Source: Streptomyces sp. NRRL F-2664 (GTDB lineage Bacteria; Actinomycetota; Actinomycetes; Streptomycetales; Streptomycetaceae). Taken from it: DNA of 64,000 nucleotides. Made by a program: the position numbers and the translations under genes. The stretch covers positions 114,480 to 178,479 of the forward strand of contig NZ_JOFX01000039.1 of the NCBI RefSeq assembly GCF_000719345.1, written 5' to 3'. Below, in pieces: positions 39,679 through 49,368 of the stretch; positions within the stretch are counted from its first letter, which is position 1; each line of letters begins with the position of its first letter. Below the pieces are notes generated by a model, which was given only the letters and a program-made list of their open reading frames with translations, was not told the origin of the DNA and ran no database searches.

Positions 39679-41298
39679 ATGGGACACCTCGAAGCCAGCC
39701 ATCTGGAGTACTACCTTCCCGACGGGCGGGTACTGCTCCCCGACGTCTCCTTCCGTGTGGGGGAGGGGGCGGTGGTCGCCCTGGTCGGGGCGAACGGCGC
39801 CGGGAAGACCACCCTGCTGAAGCTGATCTCCGGGGAGCTCCAGCCGCACGGCGGCGGCGTGACCATCAGCGGCGGCCTCGGCGTGATGTCCCAGTTCGTG
39901 GGTTCCGTGCGGGACGAGACGACCGTACGGGACCTGCTGGTCTCGGTGGCCCAGCCGCGGATCCGCGAGGCGGCGAAGGCCGTCGACCGGGCCGAGCACC
40001 TGATCATGACGGTCGACGACGAGGCCGCGCAGATGGCCTACGCCCAGGCCCTCAGCGACTGGGCCGACGTGCAGGGGTACGAGGCGGAGACGCTGTGGGA
40101 CGTCTGCACCATGGCCGCGCTCGGCATCCCGTACGACTCCGCCCAGTTCCGGGAGGTGCGCTCGCTCTCCGGCGGTGAGCAGAAACGGCTGGTGCTGGAG
40201 GCGCTGCTGCGCGGGCCGGACGAGGTGCTGCTGCTCGACGAGCCGGACAACTACCTCGACGTCCCGGGCAAGCGCTGGCTGGAGGAGCAGCTGCGGGCGA
40301 CCCGCAAGACGGTCCTCTTCGTCTCCCACGACCGGGAGCTGCTGACCCAGGCCGCCGAGAAGATCATCAGCCTGGAGGCGAGCCCGACCGGCTCCGACGT
40401 CTGGGTGCACGGCGCGGGCTTCGGCACCTACCACGAGGCCCGCAGGGAGCGCTTCGCCCGCTTCGAGGAGCTCAAGCGGCGCTGGGACGAGGAGCACGCC
40501 CGGCTGAAGGCCCTGGTGCTGCGGCTGCGCAACCAGGCCGCGAGCAGCCCGGACATGGCCTCCCGCTACCGGGCGATGCAGACCCGCTTCCAGAAGTTCG
40601 AGGAGGCCGGCCCGCCGCCGGAGCCGCCCCGGGAGCAGGACATCAGAATGCGGCTCAAGGGCGGTCGTACCGGTGTGCGCGCCCTGACCGTGGAGAACCT
40701 GGAACTCACCGGGCTGATGAAGCCCTTCTCCCTGGAAATCTTCTACGGGGAGCGGGTCGCGGTCCTCGGTTCCAACGGCTCCGGCAAGTCGCACTTCCTG
40801 CGGCTGCTGGCGGGCGAGGACGTCCAGCACACCGGCGACTGGAAGCTGGGCGCACGGGTGGTCCCGGGCCACTTCGCACAGACCCACGCCCATCCGGAGC
40901 TGTTCGGCCGCACCCTCGTCGAGATCCTGTGGACGGAGGCGGCCAAGCCCCTGGGGCAGGCGATGGGGGCTTTGCGCCGCTACGAGCTGGAGCGCCAGGC
41001 GGAGCAGCCGTTCGAGAAGCTTTCGGGCGGTCAGCAGGCGCGTTTCCAGATCCTGCTGCTGGAGCTGGCGGGCACCACCGCGCTGCTGCTGGACGAGCCC
41101 ACCGACAACCTCGACCTGGAGTCCGCGGAGGCCCTGCAGGACGGTCTGGAGTCCTATGAGGGGACCGTGCTGTGCGTCACGCACGACCGATGGTTCGCGC
41201 GCACATTTGACCGTTACCTGGTCTTCGGTTCGGACGGTGTTGTGCGGGAGACTCAGGAGCCCGTCTGGGACGAACGCAGGGTCGAACGCAAGCGCTAG
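39679..41298 (+). CDS. ABC-F type ATPase (two fused ATP-binding domains)
   Basis: 539 residues without membrane segments. First domain: Walker A GANGAGKTT, signature LSGGEQKR, Walker B LLLDEPDNYLD, VSHDRELL. Second domain: Walker A variant GSNGSGKSHFL, signature LSGGQQAR, Walker B LLLDEPTDNLDLE, VTHDRW. ABC-F proteins act on ribosomes (antibiotic protection or translation rescue). The His after GKS in the second Walker A is unusual (normally S/T then T). Start ATG 39679 (GHLEASHLEYYL) is chosen because a GACAAT -10 lies 7 nt upstream; ATG 39670 and 39637 are in frame. Not an obvious resistance gene; specificity unknown. Confidence 0.88.
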   Translation: MGHLEASHLEYYLPDGRVLLPDVSFRVGEGAVVALVGANGAGKTTLLKLISGELQPHGGGVTISGGLGVMSQFVGSVRDETTVRDLLVSVAQPRIREAAKAVDRAEHLIMTVDDEAAQMAYAQALSDWADVQGYEAETLWDVCTMAALGIPYDSAQFREVRSLSGGEQKRLVLEALLRGPDEVLLLDEPDNYLDVPGKRWLEEQLRATRKTVLFVSHDRELLTQAAEKIISLEASPTGSDVWVHGAGFGTYHEARRERFARFEELKRRWDEEHARLKALVLRLRNQAASSPDMASRYRAMQTRFQKFEEAGPPPEPPREQDIRMRLKGGRTGVRALTVENLELTGLMKPFSLEIFYGERVAVLGSNGSGKSHFLRLLAGEDVQHTGDWKLGARVVPGHFAQTHAHPELFGRTLVEILWTEAAKPLGQAMGALRRYELERQAEQPFEKLSGGQQARFQILLLELAGTTALLLDEPTDNLDLESAEALQDGLESYEGTVLCVTHDRWFARTFDRYLVFGSDGVVRETQEPVWDERRVERKR

Positions 41299-41316
41299 CG
41301 GAGAGGGAGGGGCGTC

Positions 41317-42600
41317 GTGGGCCTGAGGCCTGGCATCCGGCTCATGAGGTGGGAGGCGCCGAGGTCCTGGGACCGGCCGGTGGACTGGCTGCTGAGGCCG
41401 GCCCCCCGGTCCTTGCAGGTGGTCTCGCTCGCGGTGCTCCTCGGGATCTGCGTCTCCACGAGCCTGCGGGCGAACTGGGGCTCCGACAACGCCTTCGTCG
41501 TCAAAGCGGCGCAGACCCTGCTGGAGGGCGGGTCCCCGTACGAGGACAAGCGCTTCCTCTACCTGCCCAGCGCCGTGCTCATGGCGGTGCCGGAGGCGCT
41601 GGTGCCGCGCGGGGTGCTGCGCTGGATCCTCCCGGTCGGGATGTCGGGACTGCTGGGCATCGGCTGGCTGGCGGCGCTGCGGCTGTTCTCGGTGCCGCTG
41701 CGCTCGCGCTTCGCGGTCGGCGTCCTCGCCGTGTTCGCCCTCGCCTACAAGCCGTACGTGAACCTGGTGCTGATCGGCAACTGGACGGCGATCTCGGCGG
41801 CCGCGCTGCCCGTGGCGCTGCTGCTCGCGCACCGGGGGTCGTGGGGGAGGGCGGGGCTGGTGGTGGGGCTGGCCATTGCGTGCAAGCCCATGCTGGTGCC
41901 GATCGGGCTGCTGTTCCTGCTGGCCCGCCAGTGGCGGGGACTGGCCGCGCTGGTGCTGGTGCCGCTGGCGATCTCACTGGCCGGGGCGCTGATGATGCCC
42001 AGTCCGTCGCTGTTCTTCACCAAGACCCTGCCGTTCCTGCTCCAGGGGCAGGACGCGTACGCGCTGCCCTGGGACGCCTCGCCGATCGCGGTGCTGCCCC
42101 GGCTGGGGGTGCCGCAGCCGCTCGCGGTGCTGGTGGCCTTCGCGGGGGCCGCGGTGGGGCTGTGGGCGGCCCGCGTGCGCTGGCGGCGTCCCGAGGGGGA
42201 CGGGGACGGCGGTGAGCTGCGGCTCGTGGAGACCGCCTGCATGGTGATGCTCGCCGCATTCCTGGTGTCGCGGCCGTCCTTCGACCACTACCTCCTCGTG
42301 GTGCTGCCGCTGCTGCTGGCGTCGGTGGTTCGGAGGGGCTCGACGGCCCGTTCGCCCTGGTTCTGGCTGGCCCTGACGCCGCAGCTGGCCCTGGTCCCGT
42401 GGCCGTCGGAGCTGGCCCACAAACGGCGTGCGTTCAAGGACTGCGCCACCCTGTGCGGGCTCGCGATCCTGCTGGCGCGTCGTGCGCTGCGCTCCGGTCG
42501 GGTTATTCTGGAGCCCGTAACAACTGCGGGGTCCCCACCCAGGACCGAACCGGAGTGCGCCGCGACGCCAGCAGAATCGGCATCGCGGACCGCGTTTTGA
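41317..42600 (+). CDS. GT87-like polyprenol-dependent membrane mannosyltransferase
   Basis: 427 residues with about ten hydrophobic segments; the N-terminal loop contains WGSDNAFVVKAAQTLLEGG, reminiscent of the catalytic acidic loop of GT-C/GT87 enzymes that use polyprenyl-phosphate sugars; NLVLIGNWTAISAAALPVAL and GLAIACKPMLVPIGLLFL also fit that family. GTG 41317 has GAGAGGGAGGG upstream. Acceptor unknown. Lies 18 bases after the ABC-F gene, probably same transcript. Confidence 0.75.
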   Translation: MGLRPGIRLMRWEAPRSWDRPVDWLLRPAPRSLQVVSLAVLLGICVSTSLRANWGSDNAFVVKAAQTLLEGGSPYEDKRFLYLPSAVLMAVPEALVPRGVLRWILPVGMSGLLGIGWLAALRLFSVPLRSRFAVGVLAVFALAYKPYVNLVLIGNWTAISAAALPVALLLAHRGSWGRAGLVVGLAIACKPMLVPIGLLFLLARQWRGLAALVLVPLAISLAGALMMPSPSLFFTKTLPFLLQGQDAYALPWDASPIAVLPRLGVPQPLAVLVAFAGAAVGLWAARVRWRRPEGDGDGGELRLVETACMVMLAAFLVSRPSFDHYLLVVLPLLLASVVRRGSTARSPWFWLALTPQLALVPWPSELAHKRRAFKDCATLCGLAILLARRALRSGRVILEPVTTAGSPPRTEPECAATPAESASRTAF

Positions 42601-42626
42601 CCCGTACGGGTCTGCTTGGGTATCCT
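42597..42626 (+). promoter_or_regulatory. rplM-rpsI promoter with embedded palindrome
   Basis: TTGACC (42597-42602), 18-bp spacer, TATCCT (42621-42626). The -35 begins inside the last codons of the upstream gene. A 14-bp perfect palindrome GACCCGTACGGGTC (42599-42612) starts within the -35 hexamer. Predicted leader about 208 nt to rplM. Confidence 0.75.
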
Positions 42627-42840
42627 GCTGGTTTGTTATGCGTATTGGCTCTCATTCTCACGTGAAAGGGCCTTGCGCCGGTCCACCGGACCGATGACCA
42701 GCAGTTGGCCGCTCACACGGGTTGCGTCCCCGGAGCGAGCGAGGGCTGTCGTGATCGTCCGTGGTGACCCTGTCAGGACCCTTCCCGTGGGGCTAGCGCC
42801 CTTTGGGACGACCCACCACTGAAGAAGCGAAGGCATACGC

Positions 42841-43284
42841 GTGCGTACGTTCAGCCCCAAGCCCGGCGACATCTCGCGCCAGTGGCTCGTCATCGACGCC
42901 CAGGACGTTGTCCTCGGCCGTCTGGCGACCCAGGCCGCCACCCTCCTCAAGGGCAAGCACAAGCCGACCTACGCCCCCCACATGGACATGGGCGACTTCG
43001 TCATCATCATCAACGCCGACAAGGTGCACCTGTCCGGCAACAAGGCCTCCCAGAAGATGGCCTACCGCCACTCCGGCTTCCCGGGCGGTCTGCGCTCCGT
43101 GCGCTACGACGACCTGCTGGCGAACAACCCGGAGAAGGCCGTCGAGAAGGCTGTCAAGGGCATGCTCCCCAAGAACTCCCTGGGCCGTCAGATGCTCTCG
43201 AAGCTGAAGGTCTACTCGGGCGACCAGCACCCCCACGCTGCGCAGCAGCCGGTGCCGTTCGAGATCACCCAGGTCGCGCAGTAG
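42841..43284 (+). CDS. rplM: 50S ribosomal protein L13
   Basis: 147-residue L13, early 50S assembly protein. [40 protein letters not shown] and [23 protein letters not shown] start at 42841 with GAAGAAGCGAAGG upstream. Confidence 0.98.
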   Translation: MRTFSPKPGDISRQWLVIDAQDVVLGRLATQAATLLKGKHKPTYAPHMDMGDFVIIINADKVHLSGNKASQKMAYRHSGFPGGLRSVRYDDLLANNPEKAVEKAVKGMLPKNSLGRQMLSKLKVYSGDQHPHAAQQPVPFEITQVAQ

Positions 43285-43326
43285 TTCCGGCCACCCCCTA
43301 AGTCACAGAGAATTCTGAGGAGCATC

Positions 43327-43842
43327 GTGGCCGAGACCACCGCCGAGACCCCCGTCGACGAGTTCGAGGGCGTCGAGGAGTACACCACCGAGTCCGAGGT
43401 CGTCGTCGAGGGCGACTACACCTCCGAGTCCCTTGCCGGTCGCTTCGGCGACCCCCAGCCGGCTGCCGGCCTGGGCCGTCGCAAGAACGCCATCGCCCGC
43501 GTCCGGATCGTTCCGGGCACCGGCAAGTGGAAGATCAACGGTCGCACCCTTGAGGACTACTTCCCCAACAAGGTGCACCAGCAGGAAGTCAACGAGCCCT
43601 TCAAGCTCCTGGAGCTCGACGGCCGCTACGACGTCATCGCCCGCATCTCGGGTGGCGGCGTCTCCGGTCAGGCCGGCGCCCTGCGCCTCGGCGTGGCCCG
43701 CGCGCTGAACGAGGCGGACGTGGACAACAACCGCCCGGCGCTGAAGAAGGCCGGCTTCCTCTCCCGCGACGACCGTGCGGTCGAGCGCAAGAAGGCCGGT
43801 CTCAAGAAGGCCCGTAAGGCTCCGCAGTACAGCAAGCGCTAA
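43327..43842 (+). CDS. rpsI: 30S ribosomal protein S9 with N-terminal extension
   Basis: 171 residues: a roughly 45-residue acidic N-terminal extension, then the S9 core [36 protein letters not shown] and the C-terminal [12 protein letters not shown] whose last Arg contacts P-site tRNA. GTG with GAGGAG upstream. Co-transcribed with rplM. Confidence 0.98.
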   Translation: MAETTAETPVDEFEGVEEYTTESEVVVEGDYTSESLAGRFGDPQPAAGLGRRKNAIARVRIVPGTGKWKINGRTLEDYFPNKVHQQEVNEPFKLLELDGRYDVIARISGGGVSGQAGALRLGVARALNEADVDNNRPALKKAGFLSRDDRAVERKKAGLKKARKAPQYSKR

Positions 43843-43866
43843 TCTGCGCCTGCTGTTCTGCAACGA

Positions 43867-43905
43867 AACCGCCCCGGCAGCACTCTCTGTGCTGCCGGGG
43901 CGGTT
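43867..43905 (+). terminator. Terminator after rpsI
   Basis: Perfect 17-bp stem (43867-43883 with 43889-43905), loop TCTCT, followed by CGTTT. Confidence 0.9.
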
Positions 43906-43915
43906 CGTTTACCGC

Positions 43916-43950
43916 CACAAGCGGCACATACCTGACACAAGCGGTCATAC
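43916..43950 (+). repeat. Two-turn direct repeat upstream of glmM
   Basis: CACAAGCGG followed by CACATAC (43916-43931) and CACAAGCGG followed by TCATAC (43936-43950): a near-identical repeat with 20-bp period, i.e. on one DNA face, between the rpsI terminator and glmM. Possible regulator site. Confidence 0.4.
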
Positions 43951-43977
43951 GCGAAGCGCAAACTCGGGAGGACAACA

Positions 43978-45336
43978 GTGGGACGACTCTTCGGGACGGA
44001 CGGTGTACGCGGCGTCGCCAACGCGGATCTGACGGCGGAGCTCGCGCTCGGCCTCTCCGTGGCGGCTGCCCACGTACTCGCCGAGGCGGGCACCTTCGAA
44101 GGCCACCGGGCGACCGCCGTGGTCGGCCGGGACCCGCGGGCCTCCGGTGAATTCCTCGAGGCCGCGGTCGTGGCCGGCCTCGCGAGCGCGGGCGTGGACG
44201 TCCTGCGCGTCGGTGTGCTGCCCACCCCGGCGGTGGCGTATCTCACCGGTGCGCTGGGTGCCGACCTCGGCGTGATGCTCTCCGCCAGCCACAACGCCAT
44301 GCCCGACAACGGCATCAAGTTCTTCGCCCGCGGCGGCCACAAGCTCGCCGACGAGCTGGAGGACCGCATCGAGTCCGTCTACGAGGAGCACCGCACCGGC
44401 GCCCCCTGGGACCGTCCCACCGGCGCCGGCGTCGGCCGGGTCTCGGACTACACCGAGGGCTTCGAGAAGTACGTCTCCCACCTCATCGGGGTCCTCCCCA
44501 ACCGCCTCGACGGCCTGAAGATTGTCCTGGACGAGGCGCACGGCGCGGCCGCCTACGTCTCGCCCGAGGCGTTCGCCCGGGCCGGCGCCGAGATCATCAC
44601 GATCGGCGCCGAGCCGGACGGCCTGAACATCAACGCCGGCTGCGGCTCCACCCACCTCGACCTGCTCAAGGCGGCCGTGGTCGAGCACGGCGCCGACCTC
44701 GGCGTCGCGCACGACGGGGACGCGGACCGCTGCCTGGCGGTGGACGGCAGCGGCGCCGAGGTCGACGGCGACCAGATCCTCGCGGTGCTGGCCCTGGCCA
44801 TGCGCGAGGCCGGCCAGCTGCGCGAGAACACCGTGGTCGGGACCGTCATGTCCAACCTGGGCTTCAAGCTGGCCATGGAGGCCGAGGGCATCCAGGTCGT
44901 GCAGACCGCGGTCGGCGACCGGTACGTGCTGGAGTCGATGAAGGAGCACGGCTACGCGCTGGGCGGCGAGCAGTCCGGCCACGTGATCATCCTCGACCAC
45001 GCGACCACCGGCGACGGCACGCTCACCGGCCTGCTGCTCGCGGCCCGGGTCGCGGCCACCGGCAGGTCCCTGGCCGAGCTGGCGGGCGTCATGCAGCGGC
45101 TGCCGCAGGTCCTGATCAACGTCCCGGACGTGGACAAGTCCCGTGTCGGCACGTCCGCCGAGCTGGCGACGGCGGTGGCCGACGCGGAGCGGGAGCTGGG
45201 CACCACCGGCCGGGTGCTGCTGCGTCCGTCCGGTACGGAGCCGCTCGTACGGGTGATGGTCGAGGCCGCCGACATCGAGCAGGCCCGCGCCGTCGCGGGC
45301 CGGCTCGCGGACGCCGTGAAATCGGCGCTCGGCTAG
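43978..45336 (+). CDS. glmM: Phosphoglucosamine mutase
   Basis: 452-residue mutase interconverting glucosamine-6-P and -1-P for UDP-GlcNAc. [18 protein letters not shown], active-site phosphoserine loop [18 protein letters not shown], metal loop [13 protein letters not shown] and sugar-binding [26 protein letters not shown] with GGGAGGA upstream. Its stop shares a CTAG tetramer with the convergent next gene. glmS, the preceding step of the pathway, lies 4 kb away. Confidence 0.97.
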   Translation: MGRLFGTDGVRGVANADLTAELALGLSVAAAHVLAEAGTFEGHRATAVVGRDPRASGEFLEAAVVAGLASAGVDVLRVGVLPTPAVAYLTGALGADLGVMLSASHNAMPDNGIKFFARGGHKLADELEDRIESVYEEHRTGAPWDRPTGAGVGRVSDYTEGFEKYVSHLIGVLPNRLDGLKIVLDEAHGAAAYVSPEAFARAGAEIITIGAEPDGLNINAGCGSTHLDLLKAAVVEHGADLGVAHDGDADRCLAVDGSGAEVDGDQILAVLALAMREAGQLRENTVVGTVMSNLGFKLAMEAEGIQVVQTAVGDRYVLESMKEHGYALGGEQSGHVIILDHATTGDGTLTGLLLAARVAATGRSLAELAGVMQRLPQVLINVPDVDKSRVGTSAELATAVADAERELGTTGRVLLRPSGTEPLVRVMVEAADIEQARAVAGRLADAVKSALG

Positions 45337-46307
45337 AAGGCACCCGCTCCAGGCCTGCGTGGCGCACCCGGTTTCCGGATCACCCGGTTCTGCGGGGTGC
45401 GCCACAGCAGTTTCCAGCAGACGAGGGTGAGGGTCCCGGCGAGGATGATGCCGGCCAGGTTGAGTGCCAGCTGGATGCCCGAGCCCCACATCTGGCCGAG
45501 GTCGCCGTAGCTCAGCGCGACGGCGGCGTTGGCGGCCGCCGGCACGGTGGTGACGGAGATCGCCACGCCCACCAGGGCGCCCGCCTTCGCCGATGTCAGC
45601 GACAGCATGCCGGCCACGCCGGCGAGCAGCGCGACGACGAAGGAGAACGGGTCGGGCTGCCAGATGAAGCTGGTGTTCGGCCGGTCGTTCTCCAGCATGT
45701 GCTCGTGGAACAGGCCGAGCGCGTCCATCACCAGGCTGAACGCGGTCGTCGTCACGATCGCGGCGGTGAAACCGACCACCAGCGCGATGAGGGAACGCCA
45801 GGCGAGCCGGGGCCTGCGCTGCACGAGGCCGGTGCAGACACCGGCGAGCGGACCGAACTCGGGGCCGACGGCCATGGCGCCCACGATGAGGACGGCGTTG
45901 TCGAGCACGACACCGCAGGCCGCGATCATCGTCGCGATGACCATGAAGGCGGCGTAGGTGATGGTGAGGGTGGACTCCTCGTGCGTCGACTCGGCCAGCT
46001 GTTCCCACACCACCGCGTCGGCGGCCTCGCCCGGAGCCTCCTTCTCCGCCTCGTCGGCGCGCCGGGAGATCGACAGGTCGATGTTCTCCACGGCGATCGA
46101 ACCGGTCCGGTCGATGCCGAGCGCGCGCACCTCCTGGAGCAGCTCGTCGGCCGACTCGCGGGCCACGTCGCACAGCACGAGATCGCCCGCGGGGTCGCGG
46201 GCGGCGCCCGCGAGGACGACCAGGTGCGCGGTGCCGACGGTCCGGTCGATCAGCTCCACCACCTGCTCGGTCAGGTGGTGCGGGGTGATCATCCGTAGAT
46301 GCAGCAT
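45333..46307 (-). CDS. DUF389 membrane protein
   Basis: 324 residues: a soluble N-terminal domain ([20 protein letters not shown]) and about six transmembrane helices with the DUF389 core [24 protein letters not shown] segment ([20 protein letters not shown]), [14 protein letters not shown] and [19 protein letters not shown]. Function unknown in the family. ATG 46307 lies 6 nt after TAGGGT with no SD, so leaderless translation is likely. Convergent with glmM, overlapping by four bases. Confidence 0.88.
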   Translation of the reverse strand: MLHLRMITPHHLTEQVVELIDRTVGTAHLVVLAGAARDPAGDLVLCDVARESADELLQEVRALGIDRTGSIAVENIDLSISRRADEAEKEAPGEAADAVVWEQLAESTHEESTLTITYAAFMVIATMIAACGVVLDNAVLIVGAMAVGPEFGPLAGVCTGLVQRRPRLAWRSLIALVVGFTAAIVTTTAFSLVMDALGLFHEHMLENDRPNTSFIWQPDPFSFVVALLAGVAGMLSLTSAKAGALVGVAISVTTVPAAANAAVALSYGDLGQMWGSGIQLALNLAGIILAGTLTLVCWKLLWRTPQNRVIRKPGAPRRPGAGAF

Positions 46308-46319
46308 CCCCGCACCCTA
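46308..46319 (-). promoter_or_regulatory. Leaderless -10 of the DUF389 gene
   Basis: Minus strand TAGGGT (46319-46314), 6 nt, ATG (46307). No clear -35 hexamer; it falls within the coaA 3' end. Confidence 0.5.
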
Positions 46320-46323
46320 GCCA

Positions 46324-47373
46324 CTACAGCTTGCGCAGGCTGAGCTTCTGCACCTTGTGGTCCGGGCCCTTGCGCACCACGAGGGTGGCGCGGCCGCGGG
46401 TGGGCGCCACGTTCTCCAGGAGGTTGGGCCTGTTGATCGTCCGCCACATCGTCCGCGCGTACTCCATGGCCTCCTCCTCGGAGACCTGCGTGTACTTGCG
46501 GAAGTACGAGAAGGGGTTCTGGAAGGCGGTCCCGCGCAGCTTGCGGAAGCGGTTGAGGTACCAGCGCTCGATGTCCTCGGCGCGGGCGTCCACGTACACG
46601 CTGAAGTCGAAGTAGTCGGCGAGGGCGACGCGGGTGCGCCCGTCGGTGCCCGGCAGCGCCGGCTGGAGCACGTTGAGGCCCTCGACGATGAGGATGTCCG
46701 GGCGGCGTACGACGAGTTCCTCGCCCGGCACGATGTCGTAGATCAGGTGCGAGTAGACCGGGGCCCGCACCTCGTCCTTGCCGGCCTTGATGTCGGCGAC
46801 GAAACGGGTCAGCGCGCGGCGGTCGTAGGACTCGGGGAAGCCCTTGCGGGAGGTGAGCCCGCGCCGCTGCAGCTCCTTCATCGGGTACAGGAAGCCGTCG
46901 GTGGTGACCAACTCCACCCGCGGGTGCTCGGGCCAGCGGGCGAGGAGGGCCTGGAGCAGGCGCGCCACGGTGGACTTGCCGACGGCGACCGAACCGGCGA
47001 CGCCTATGACGAACGGGGTGCCGGCCTGGGCGCCGTGGCCGTTGCCGGCATCGCCGAGGAAGGTGTTGAGGGTGCCGCGCAGGTTGCTGGTGGCACCGAC
47101 GTAGAGGTTCAGCAGGCGCGACAGCGGCAGGTAGACGTCGCGGACCTCGTCGAGGTCGATGACGTCGCCCAGACCGCGCAGGCGCTCCACCTCCTCGGCG
47201 GTGAGCGGCAGCGGCGTCCGCTCGCGCAGGGCGCTCCACTCGGCCCGCGTGAGGTCGACGTACGGGGAGACCTCCGGGCCCCGGCGGTGCGCGGGGCGCG
47301 GGTGCTGCCCCTCCCGGCCGGCGTGCTCCGTTGCACCCTCGGGCGTGTTGCTTCGTGGCGGCGAAGTGATCAC
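46324..47373 (-). CDS. coaA: Pantothenate kinase, type I
   Basis: 349-residue CoaA, first step of CoA synthesis, longer than E. coli CoaA (316) by an N-terminal Pro/Arg-rich extension. P-loop [35 protein letters not shown] and [20 protein letters not shown] 47373 is preceded by GACAAT 6 nt upstream and no SD, implying a leaderless transcript. Sixteen bases separate it from the DUF389 gene downstream. Confidence 0.95.
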   Translation of the reverse strand: MITSPPRSNTPEGATEHAGREGQHPRPAHRRGPEVSPYVDLTRAEWSALRERTPLPLTAEEVERLRGLGDVIDLDEVRDVYLPLSRLLNLYVGATSNLRGTLNTFLGDAGNGHGAQAGTPFVIGVAGSVAVGKSTVARLLQALLARWPEHPRVELVTTDGFLYPMKELQRRGLTSRKGFPESYDRRALTRFVADIKAGKDEVRAPVYSHLIYDIVPGEELVVRRPDILIVEGLNVLQPALPGTDGRTRVALADYFDFSVYVDARAEDIERWYLNRFRKLRGTAFQNPFSYFRKYTQVSEEEAMEYARTMWRTINRPNLLENVAPTRGRATLVVRKGPDHKVQKLSLRKL

Positions 47374-47385
47374 ACCGCCATTGTC
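47374..47385 (-). promoter_or_regulatory. Leaderless -10 of coaA
   Basis: Minus strand GACAAT (47385-47380), 6 nt, GTG (47373). Confidence 0.55.
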
Positions 47386-47594
47386 GGGGCTCGGGGGCCG
47401 TCGTGGGTGGTGGGGTCGGTCACGTGGTGGAGGCCGGGACCGGCCCTCCCGTCTCGATTCGGGGCGATCGCGGTTTCGCTCGGATCACGATCCGCCCGCA
47501 GGTCAGGCACGCCGGTGGCGGGCGGGCGGGTGAAACGTAGAGTGCGGAGCGCGTCATTCCAGTTGATCGTTCCGCCGCTTTCCGGGAGCCCTCC

Positions 47595-48329
47595 TTGCCC
47601 ACCGCCTCCGCCCGCCGCGCCCTCCTGGCGGCTTCCTGTGCGTCCCTGGCCCTGCTGGCCGCAGCCTGCGGCCCCTCGGGCGGCGGCGCGGCGCAGCAGG
47701 ACGCGAAGCCGTCCGCGGCCGCACCGTCCCCCTCGCCCACGCCCGAGGTCAAGGCCCTCGCCGCCGCCGAGCTGGAGAAGCTCACACTGGCCGACGGGGA
47801 CGTCCGCGACGTCAAGATCAGGAAGGCCGGGGCGGACGACGTGGCCACGGCCGCCGAGGTCACCACCGACAAGCCGCAGTGCATGCCGCTCGCCCAGGCG
47901 GGCGGCCTGGCCCCGACGGGCAAGGCGGTCACCACGACGGAGCGCATCGGCATCGGCAAGCCGTCCGACCCGGCCGATCCGATGAGTATCGCCGCGACGT
48001 CCGTGCAGCTCGCCTCCTACGACGGCAAGGGTGCCGAGGAGGCGCTCGCCTCGCTGAAGGCTGCCGGCCAGGCCTGCGGGGGCGGGTTCGTGACCACGGC
48101 GAAGGGGGAGAAGACCACGGTCAAGTCGGTCACGCCGTCGGCCGTGACCGCCGGCGACGAGGCCGCGGCCTGGGCGATCACCTCCGAGGACGAGGGCGAA
48201 GTGCTGCGCAGCCAGATGGTCGCCTTCCGCAAGGGCAACAACCTCGTCGTCGTCCACGCGGTCCGGTTCGACGCCAAGCCCGCCACCGCGCAGCCCTTCG
48301 TCGACGCCCAGCTGAAGAAGCTCGGCTGA
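47595..48329 (+). CDS. Lipoprotein of unknown function, paralogue of the next gene
   Basis: 244 residues with a lipoprotein signal peptide (ALLAAACG lipobox, Cys near 25), a low-complexity Ser/Ala/Pro linker, then a soluble domain. Residues from LASYDGKGAEEAL to the C-terminal VDAQLKKLG align with the following gene, including an internal Cys pair position (QACGG). The only in-frame start near the signal peptide is TTG 47595, with GGGAG six bases before. No enzymatic motif seen. Divergent from coaA. Confidence 0.82.
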   Translation: MPTASARRALLAASCASLALLAAACGPSGGGAAQQDAKPSAAAPSPSPTPEVKALAAAELEKLTLADGDVRDVKIRKAGADDVATAAEVTTDKPQCMPLAQAGGLAPTGKAVTTTERIGIGKPSDPADPMSIAATSVQLASYDGKGAEEALASLKAAGQACGGGFVTTAKGEKTTVKSVTPSAVTAGDEAAAWAITSEDEGEVLRSQMVAFRKGNNLVVVHAVRFDAKPATAQPFVDAQLKKLG

Positions 48330-48486
48330 CAGGTCTCATGCAGGTCACGATGTGGGGCGGCCCGCGAAATGCGCGGGCCGCTGATCATCGGACCAGTAGA
48401 TTGCTCCTACAGCAGTTCAGAGCCGCGCCCGGGCGACGGGTGCCGCTCCTGCGCGCCGTTTTCGTTGTTTGTGGGGGAGTCTTCTC

Positions 48487-49260
48487 GTGCGTAACGCTTT
48501 CGTCCGTCGTTCTGTCATGACCGCGTCCGCGCTGTCGCTGGCCGTGCTGGCCACCGCCTGCGGCTCCGACAAGGCCGACAAGGCCGACGCCAAGCCGTCC
48601 GATGCCGCCGCGACGTCGGCCGCCCCGGCCGCCAAGGGCAAGACCGACGCCGAGCTGGCCGCGCTCCTGCTGACCCAGGCCGAGGCGCCCAAGGACTCCG
48701 TCGTCAAGGCGCCCACCGCGGCCCAGCTCGCGGCCCTCACGGCCACGACCGACAAGGCCGAGTGCAAGCCGGTCGTCCAGGCCGCCTCGATGGCCCCCCA
48801 GGGCACCTCCACCGGTGTGGCCCGCACCCAGGTCGGGGGAACGTCCGGCAAGGCCGCCGACCCCAGCGCCTCGGAGGCGGACAAGCTCAAGGCCGGCCTG
48901 GAGATGCTCACCGGTGCCACGGGCACCTCCGTGACCCTGACGTCCTACGACGGCAAGGGCGCCGCGGAGGCTTTCGCCGCCTTCAAGACCGCGGGCACCG
49001 CCTGCGCCGGCGGCTACACGATGACGCAGGACGGCGAGACCGTGAAGGTCAACAAGGTCACGCCGGGCGAGGCCGTCGCGGCCGGCGACGAGGCAGCCTC
49101 GTTCCTCGCGGACTTCGGCGACGCGGAGGCCCCCATGGCCGCCCAGCTGATCGTGGTCCGCAAGGGCAACACCCTCGCCACGTTCTCCGTGCAGAACGTC
49201 GGCGGCAAGCCGGCGCTGCCGAAGGACGTCATCGACGCCCAGGTGAAGAAGCTCGGCTGA
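48487..49260 (+). CDS. Lipoprotein of unknown function, paralogue of the previous gene
   Basis: 257 residues; lipobox LATACGS, charged linker (KADKADAK), soluble domain with LTSYDGKGAAEAF, TACAGGYTMTQDGET, AGDEAAS and the identical ending DAQVKKLG. GTG 48487 is chosen for GGGGGAG eight bases upstream; an in-frame GTG at 48469 precedes that SD. Tandem with its paralogue, about 157 bases apart, followed by a strong terminator. Confidence 0.85.
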   Translation: MRNAFVRRSVMTASALSLAVLATACGSDKADKADAKPSDAAATSAAPAAKGKTDAELAALLLTQAEAPKDSVVKAPTAAQLAALTATTDKAECKPVVQAASMAPQGTSTGVARTQVGGTSGKAADPSASEADKLKAGLEMLTGATGTSVTLTSYDGKGAAEAFAAFKTAGTACAGGYTMTQDGETVKVNKVTPGEAVAAGDEAASFLADFGDAEAPMAAQLIVVRKGNTLATFSVQNVGGKPALPKDVIDAQVKKLG

Positions 49261-49281
49261 GGCGCCGCCCGACACACCGTC

Positions 49282-49314
49282 AACCCCGCTCCGGCCACCC
49301 GCCGGAGCGGGGTT
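49282..49314 (+). terminator. Rho-independent terminator before glmS
   Basis: 14-bp stem (49282-49295 with 49301-49314), followed by TTTT within the run GGTTTTCG. Confidence 0.9.
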
Positions 49315-49355
49315 TTCGTCTTGTTCGGCTACGGGGCAGACGGCCGGACGGGGCG

Positions 49356-49368
49356 TACGCTGCGCCCT
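49356..49368 (+). promoter_or_regulatory. Leaderless -10 of glmS
   Basis: TACGCT (49356-49361), 7 nt, ATG (49369). The start is certain because the second residue must be the catalytic Cys. Confidence 0.6.

Noticed and set aside
49321..49368. glmS ribozyme or other leader riboswitch
   Set aside because: Only 48-54 bases separate the terminator from the ATG and a -10 hexamer lies 7 nt before the start, leaving no room for a leader.
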